From contig DUES01000034.1 of the NCBI GenBank assembly GCA_011192055.1, positions 1 to 9,250 on the forward strand: a DNA stretch of 9,250 bases, read 5' to 3'. Below are positions 5,636-9,250 of this stretch, piece by piece. The notes beneath the pieces are model-generated. The model did not search any database. It was given only the letters and a program-made list of their open reading frames with translations, and was not told where the DNA came from. Each line of letters starts with the position of its first letter. The stretch's first letter is position 1. The translations under genes and the position numbers were made by a program. This stretch comes from Dehalococcoidia bacterium (GTDB taxonomy: Bacteria > Chloroflexota > Dehalococcoidia > Dehalococcoidales > Fen-1064).

Positions 5636-7772
5636 TTGGCTGGTCCTGCGGCAGTTTTTCCTGGTGGCCGCACTTTGTGCATCTTGCCTGGGTGTTCCGG
5701 TATTCCGTCATTATCGAACCGCATTGCGGACAGGACTTGTTAAGCGGTTTCGCAAAGATGGCGAAGTCACAGTCCGGGTAGTTGGAGCATCCGTAGAATG
5801 TACGCCCTTTCTTACTGCGCCGCTCTACCAGTTCTCCGCCACAATCAGGCTGGGGGCACTTGACCCCCGTCTTCTTCTGGTAGGACTTTGTGTACTTGCA
5901 GTCAGGGTAGCCGGTGCAGGCGAGGAACTTGCCAAAACGTCCGGTCTTGACCGCTAATGGTTTACCGCACTTAGGGCATGTTTCATTGGTAAGCTCTACG
6001 GGAAGCTCTACCTTCTCTATGACCTGTGATGCCTCGGTGAGACTCTTCTCGAACGGGGTGTAGAAGTCCTGGACAACATCCACCCAGTTGCCCTTGTTGT
6101 TGGCTACCTCGTCAAGTTCGTCCTCCATGCGGGCGGTGAACTCAATATCAACAATATCCTTGAAATGCTGACTCACGAGGTCGTTTACTATCATGCCCAG
6201 TTCAGTAGGCTGGAGGATGCCCCTGGTCCTGGTGACATACTCCCGTGTCTGTATCGTGGAAAGAGTCGGTGCGTACGTGCTGGGACGCCCGATACCGTAC
6301 TGCTCCATCAGCCTGATAAGACTGGCCTCCGTGAAACGTGGTGGCGGCTGAGTAAAATGCTGCTCAGGGAATAGCTCAAGCAGGTCAATTGCATCACCCT
6401 TTTTCAAAGTGGTAATCGGAGAGCTGAGGACAGTTTCCTCTTCCTCCGTATCTTTCTCTACCATATAGAGAATGGTAAAACCGGCAAACCTGTTCACCGA
6501 GCAGGATGCCCTGAGCAGGTAGCTGGTCCGGTATTCACGGGATTCAGCCTGTATTTCAACCGATGTATTGTCATAGACTGCTGCCGCCATCTGGCTGGCG
6601 ACCATCCTTTTCCAGATAAGTTCGTAGAGTTTGAACTGGGTACCTGTCAGAAATGGTTTGACCTGTGACGGTTCTCTTTCTATTCTCGTGGGGCGGATCG
6701 CCTCATGGGCTTCCTGCGCTCCCTTTACCCTTCGTGAGAAAGAACGGGCGTGCGGCGGCAGATATTCGGCGCCGTACCGACTGGTAATGAATTCTCTCGT
6801 TTCCGCCAGCGCAGACCGTGCCACCTGGGTAGAGTCCGTCCTCATATAGGTAATCAGACCGACGCTTCCCTCGTCACCAACAGGCAGGCCTTCATAGAGT
6901 TGCTGGGCCAGGGCCATGGTCTGCTTGGCAGTGTACCTGAGCTTATGGTATGCCTCCTGCTGGATGGTACTGGTGATAAAGGGCGGTGCCGGCTGCCGGT
7001 TTACCTTCCTGGCCTTGGTTTTGTGGACCTGGTAGGTGCTTTCCTTCAGACGTGAGCGGAGTTCATCGGCTTCATTTTTTGTCCGGATATCCAGTTTTGT
7101 CCCGTCCAGGAGACCCGCCAGCGCCGCCCGGAAAGTACTTTCTTTGCTGACTTTACCGTTACTCCGGCACAGGTCAGCTTCTATTGACCAGTATTCCACC
7201 GGAATAAAGTTCTCTATCTCACGTTCCCGGTCCACTATCATTTTCAGTGCTACCGACTGTACTCTGCCGGCTGACAGACCGCGCCGGACTGTTTTCCACA
7301 GCAACGGGCTTATCTTGTAGCCTACCAGCCGGTCCAGGATACGCCGGGCCTGCTGGGCATTGACCAGGTTCATGTCAATGGTACGCGGATGTTTGAATGC
7401 CTGCTTGATTGCTTCTTCGGTAATCTCGTGAAAGACCACGCGACGGAACGTCTGGTTGTCTGCCTTGATTACTGATGCCAGGTGCCATGATCTCGCCTCG
7501 CCTTCGCGGTCCGGATCAGTTGCCAGGTAGACCGTAGACGCATTTTTCGTGGCATCCTTGAGCTCTTTCACCGTCTTGCTCTTGGTACGGGGTACCACGT
7601 ATTTCGGCTCAAAGCCCTGCTCTACGTCCACGCCGAGGCGGCTCTTGGGCAGGTCCCGTACGTGACCCAGTGATGCCTTGAGTTCATAATTATTCCCCAG
7701 GATTCTGCCCAGTGTCCTGGCTTTTGCCGGGGATTCTACTATTACCAGGTTTTTCTTTTTCTGTTTAGTCAA
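5619..7772 (-). CDS. topA: DNA topoisomerase I (type IA)
   Basis: TopA relaxes negative supercoils by cutting one strand through a 5'-phosphotyrosine link. The 717-residue protein has the TOPRIM domain at the start (IVESPAKA with Glu13; TDPDREGE with Asp86, Asp88 and Glu90), the cap and gate domains, and catalytic Tyr309 in GLITYMRTDS. Further core motifs include RRILDRLVGY (143-152), LSAGRVQSVAL (166-176) and GIGRPSTYAPTL (493-504). Three zinc ribbons end the protein: Cys599/602/619/625, Cys639/644/662/668 and Cys681/684/698/701. The motif after the acidic triad reads GEARSWHL, where most TopA proteins have GEAIAWHL. The start is TTG at 7772, with AGGA six bases upstream in a good ribosome site; no ATG or GTG lies nearby, and the usual KxLVIVESPAKA start is only a few residues away. 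It overlaps dprA by eight bases and the recombinase by 17. Confidence 0.96.
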   Translation of the reverse strand: MTKQKKKNLVIVESPAKARTLGRILGNNYELKASLGHVRDLPKSRLGVDVEQGFEPKYVVPRTKSKTVKELKDATKNASTVYLATDPDREGEARSWHLASVIKADNQTFRRVVFHEITEEAIKQAFKHPRTIDMNLVNAQQARRILDRLVGYKISPLLWKTVRRGLSAGRVQSVALKMIVDREREIENFIPVEYWSIEADLCRSNGKVSKESTFRAALAGLLDGTKLDIRTKNEADELRSRLKESTYQVHKTKARKVNRQPAPPFITSTIQQEAYHKLRYTAKQTMALAQQLYEGLPVGDEGSVGLITYMRTDSTQVARSALAETREFITSRYGAEYLPPHARSFSRRVKGAQEAHEAIRPTRIEREPSQVKPFLTGTQFKLYELIWKRMVASQMAAAVYDNTSVEIQAESREYRTSYLLRASCSVNRFAGFTILYMVEKDTEEEETVLSSPITTLKKGDAIDLLELFPEQHFTQPPPRFTEASLIRLMEQYGIGRPSTYAPTLSTIQTREYVTRTRGILQPTELGMIVNDLVSQHFKDIVDIEFTARMEDELDEVANNKGNWVDVVQDFYTPFEKSLTEASQVIEKVELPVELTNETCPKCGKPLAVKTGRFGKFLACTGYPDCKYTKSYQKKTGVKCPQPDCGGELVERRSKKGRTFYGCSNYPDCDFAIFAKPLNKSCPQCGSIMTEYRNTQARCTKCGHQEKLPQDQPNAGIL

Positions 7773-8892
7773 CTTTTATCCTGTATTCCTGTCTTGCTTC
7801 GCGGGCAAGAACATATTTCATGCTTCCTACTGTCCTGACCAATCCCTTGAGTTCCATCATTGCCAGTGTACTGCTGACTATCGATACCGGCAAGCCGCTG
7901 CCATGACAGACCTCATCGACATGGGCAGGTTCTGCCGAAAGTTGCTTGATAAGGAGCGACTCCGTGTCAGTTTCCGGCAGTATCTCCTTCATTTCCATTT
8001 GCTGAGCCACCGCTCCGAGGTTCAGTTCTTCCAGAATATCTCTGTAATCACGGACCAGTTTGGCACCTTCCTGGATAAGGCGATTGGGACCCTGGCTGGC
8101 CGGTGAAAGGATGCTGCCTGGTACCGCCAGCACTTCTCTGTTCTGTTCTACCGCCATATTTGCCGTAATCAGGGCTCCGCTGGTTACTCCTGCCTCTACA
8201 ACGAGGACACCCAGGCTGATACCACTTATTATACGATTTCGCCGCGGGAAATACTCCGGCTTGGGTCTGGTGCCAAGCGGATGCTCGCTAACGATCGCTC
8301 CCTGCTCTACCATTCGCCGCGCCAGTTCTACATTTTCTCCGGGGTAAATATAGTCCAGGCCGCAGGCAAACACGGCGATACTCCGTCCACCGGCGTTGAT
8401 GGCACTGCGGTGTGCTATTGAATCGATGCCCCTTGCAAGACCGCTGACGATGGTTATTCGGCTTCCCGCCAGGTCAGCCACTATCTCTTCGGTTACCTGT
8501 CTTCCGTAGGCAGTTGCCCGCCTTGTTCCGACTACCGCAAGACACCACTCATCTTCCGGCAGCAGAGTACCGCGGACATAGAGCACCGGTGGATAGTCAT
8601 GTACTTCCTTTAATCGTGACGGATAGCCGGAATCACGCCAGGTGAGTACCTGCACACCCTGCTGCGTCAGCTTTTCCATTTCCGTGTCCAGGGCTACCTT
8701 GGGGCGCCATGAAACGATTGCCCGGACGACATTCTTGTCCAGCCCCGCCTGCAGTAACTCGGAAGATCCCGCATTCCAGGCGTCCTCCAGGTTACCGAAA
8801 TAGGTATCGAGCCGGTTGAGCCGTACCCGTCCAATGCTGGGGATAAAGCTGAAGCCTACCCAGTATTTAATATCTTTTCTACTTATTTCCAA
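7765..8892 (-). CDS. dprA: DNA-processing protein DprA (Smf)
   Basis: DprA binds incoming single-stranded DNA during transformation and loads RecA; many non-competent bacteria keep it with a less clear role. The 375 residues show a helical N-terminal SAM/HhH-like domain (about 1-65, with GFSFIPSIGRVRLNRL), a Rossmann-like core (about 75-290) with VGTR (121-124), SGLARGID (150-157), GLDYIYP (178-184), FPRRNRIISG (215-224), SGALITA (238-244) and GPNRLIQEGA (268-277), and a C-terminal winged-helix domain (about 305-365). The length is normal. The start is TTG at 8892: the next in-frame upstream stop is only four codons further (8905-8907) and the family's N-terminal motif begins about a dozen residues in. 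No clear Shine-Dalgarno site precedes it, while a promoter lies a few bases upstream, so the mRNA may be nearly leaderless. It is the first gene of the overlapping set, followed by topA with an eight-base overlap. Confidence 0.95.
   Translation of the reverse strand: MEISRKDIKYWVGFSFIPSIGRVRLNRLDTYFGNLEDAWNAGSSELLQAGLDKNVVRAIVSWRPKVALDTEMEKLTQQGVQVLTWRDSGYPSRLKEVHDYPPVLYVRGTLLPEDEWCLAVVGTRRATAYGRQVTEEIVADLAGSRITIVSGLARGIDSIAHRSAINAGGRSIAVFACGLDYIYPGENVELARRMVEQGAIVSEHPLGTRPKPEYFPRRNRIISGISLGVLVVEAGVTSGALITANMAVEQNREVLAVPGSILSPASQGPNRLIQEGAKLVRDYRDILEELNLGAVAQQMEMKEILPETDTESLLIKQLSAEPAHVDEVCHGSGLPVSIVSSTLAMMELKGLVRTVGSMKYVLAREARQEYRIKVD
7779..7782 (-). promoter_or_regulatory. Shine-Dalgarno core supporting the TTG start of topA
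   Basis: On the - strand ACAGGAT precedes the TTG at 7772; the AGGA core is six bases from it, inside the last codons of dprA. This supports a TTG start and reinitiation coupled to dprA translation. Confidence 0.55.
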
Positions 8893-8901
8893 GGCATAAT
8901 C

Positions 8902-8930
8902 ATTCTAACATAGGGGTAGGGGTACGGCAA
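8902..8930 (-). promoter_or_regulatory. Predicted sigma-70-type promoter of the dprA operon
   Basis: On the - strand TTGCCG (8925-8930, 4 of 6 to TTGACA) and TAGAAT (8902-8907, 5 of 6 to TATAAT) are separated by exactly 17 bases. The -10 box ends nine bases before the TTG start of dprA, so transcription would begin within about three bases of the start codon. The spacer holds the hexanucleotide TACCCC twice in tandem. Transcription could also enter from the MFS gene upstream. The call rests on sequence match and position alone. Confidence 0.5.
8908..8924 (+). repeat. Tandem hexanucleotide GGGGTA in the promoter spacer
   Basis: On the + strand TAGGGGTAGGGGTA (8911-8924) is two copies of GGGGTA preceded by a partial copy (TA). 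It coincides with the 17-base spacer of the predicted dprA promoter. Two copies may be chance. Confidence 0.4.
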
Positions 8931-8944
8931 TTGAGTCTGCAATG

Positions 8945-8961
8945 CCAGGGTTATACCCGGG
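8945..8961 (-). terminator. Small inverted repeat just after the MFS transporter stop
   Basis: Bases 8945-8961 can fold as CC-A-GGGT/ACCC-G-GG with a three-base loop and one mismatch, directly after the transporter stop. The stem is short and no U-run follows on the - strand, so termination here would be weak at best. It may simply be chance. Confidence 0.25.
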
Positions 8962-9249
8962 TCACGACTGACTGCGCAGTCCGCGCATGAATAGTGCACA
9001 AACAACGGTAACTGCGGCCATGCTGGCGGCGACCACATTGAAGCCGGTGGCATATCCAAAATTATCGAAAAGGTAACCCATAGCCGGCATGACGAGCCCC
9101 GGTCCGCCACGACTGGCAAAGTAGTAAAAACCAAGTACCGTTGAGCGGTTGCGGTCTGTTGTATTGGCAATGATATATGATTCCGAGACCGGCATACCAA
9201 TGTACTGGCAGGTCCCCATCAGCAGCAGCACCAGTGACAGACTCCAGCC
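8962..9249 (-). CDS. MFS transporter, C-terminal fragment (5' end outside window)
   Basis: The frame is open to the window edge and encodes the last 95 residues of an integral membrane protein before TGA at 8962. Three hydrophobic segments are visible: about residues 3-20, 40-60 and 66-86, which would be the final three helices of a 12-helix major facilitator. Support comes from the loop TTDRNRSTVLGFYYFASRGG and the GYLFDNFGYATGF segment, which resembles the G-x-L-x-D-x-x-G turn common before the last helix of such carriers. A short basic tail (RGLRSQS) ends the protein in the cytoplasm. The substrate cannot be told. The gene is on the same strand as dprA, 69 bases upstream of it, and may be a separate unit. 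A GTG at 9231 is an internal codon, not the start, because the hydrophobic pattern continues upstream of it. Confidence 0.75.
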   Translation of the reverse strand, partial: GWSLSLVLLLMGTCQYIGMPVSESYIIANTTDRNRSTVLGFYYFASRGGPGLVMPAMGYLFDNFGYATGFNVVAASMAAVTVVCALFMRGLRSQS

Positions 9250-9250
9250 A

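Noticed and set aside
5607..5957. 116-codon + strand frame over the topA/xer junction
   Set aside because: It is antisense to the zinc-ribbon region of TopA, with no ribosome site and no recognisable protein features.
7750..7762. T-rich run at 7751-7760 as a terminator tail
   Set aside because: It codes for the Lys-rich N-terminus of TopA on the - strand and has no hairpin beside it.
8883..9200. 105-codon - strand frame overlapping the transporter fragment
   Set aside because: Its translation has no membrane or family pattern; the other - strand frame gives convincing transporter helices and continues to the window edge.
1..9250. CRISPR array, tRNA, rRNA, riboswitch, insertion sequence or dif site
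   Set aside because: No regular spaced repeats, cloverleaf, terminal inverted repeats or recognisable dif-like site were seen, and there is almost no non-coding space to hold them.

Overview
The window looks like a chromosomal housekeeping region of a bacterium, most probably a member of the Chloroflexota close to Dehalococcoidia. That placement rests on remembered resemblance of the ClpP, EF-P and TopA proteins to that group; no search was possible. No phage, insertion sequence, CRISPR array, tRNA or rRNA is visible. Coding density is very high and no gap between genes exceeds 70 bases.

Layout. On the + strand, the window opens in the C-terminus of trigger factor, whose stop overlaps the start of clpP by four bases (ATGA). 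ClpP ends at 855. A strong inverted repeat at 875-903 separates it from a long set of genes on the - strand converging from the right. Reading that set in its own direction (right to left): the 3' end of an MFS transporter (cut by the window edge), a 70-base gap holding a good sigma-70-like promoter, then dprA, topA, a Xer tyrosine recombinase, an M24 Xaa-Pro peptidase, efp, a PHP-domain phosphoesterase, a PurN-like formyltransferase and an unrecognised single-span membrane protein.

The six genes dprA to PHP overlap each other at every junction (8, 17, 20, 4 and 8 bases). The last two follow after 26 and 45 bases, each with its own Shine-Dalgarno site. This is most simply one operon of eight genes with translational coupling. 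It joins two gene pairings known from Firmicutes: dprA-topA-(trmFO)-xerC and Xaa-Pro peptidase-efp. The first part handles DNA (single-strand DNA loading, supercoiling, chromosome dimer resolution). The second serves translation and peptide turnover, with EF-P rescuing ribosomes at proline runs and the M24 enzyme cleaving Xaa-Pro bonds. The tail has no assigned role.

I see no obvious undescribed system. The points most worth a second look are: an EF-P whose modification loop lacks the usual Pro-Gly-Lys-Gly pattern and is one residue short; a dprA promoter that would give an almost leaderless mRNA starting at TTG, with a tandem hexanucleotide in its spacer; an orphan formyltransferase-like protein with a long C-terminal extension; and the unknown membrane protein ending the operon.
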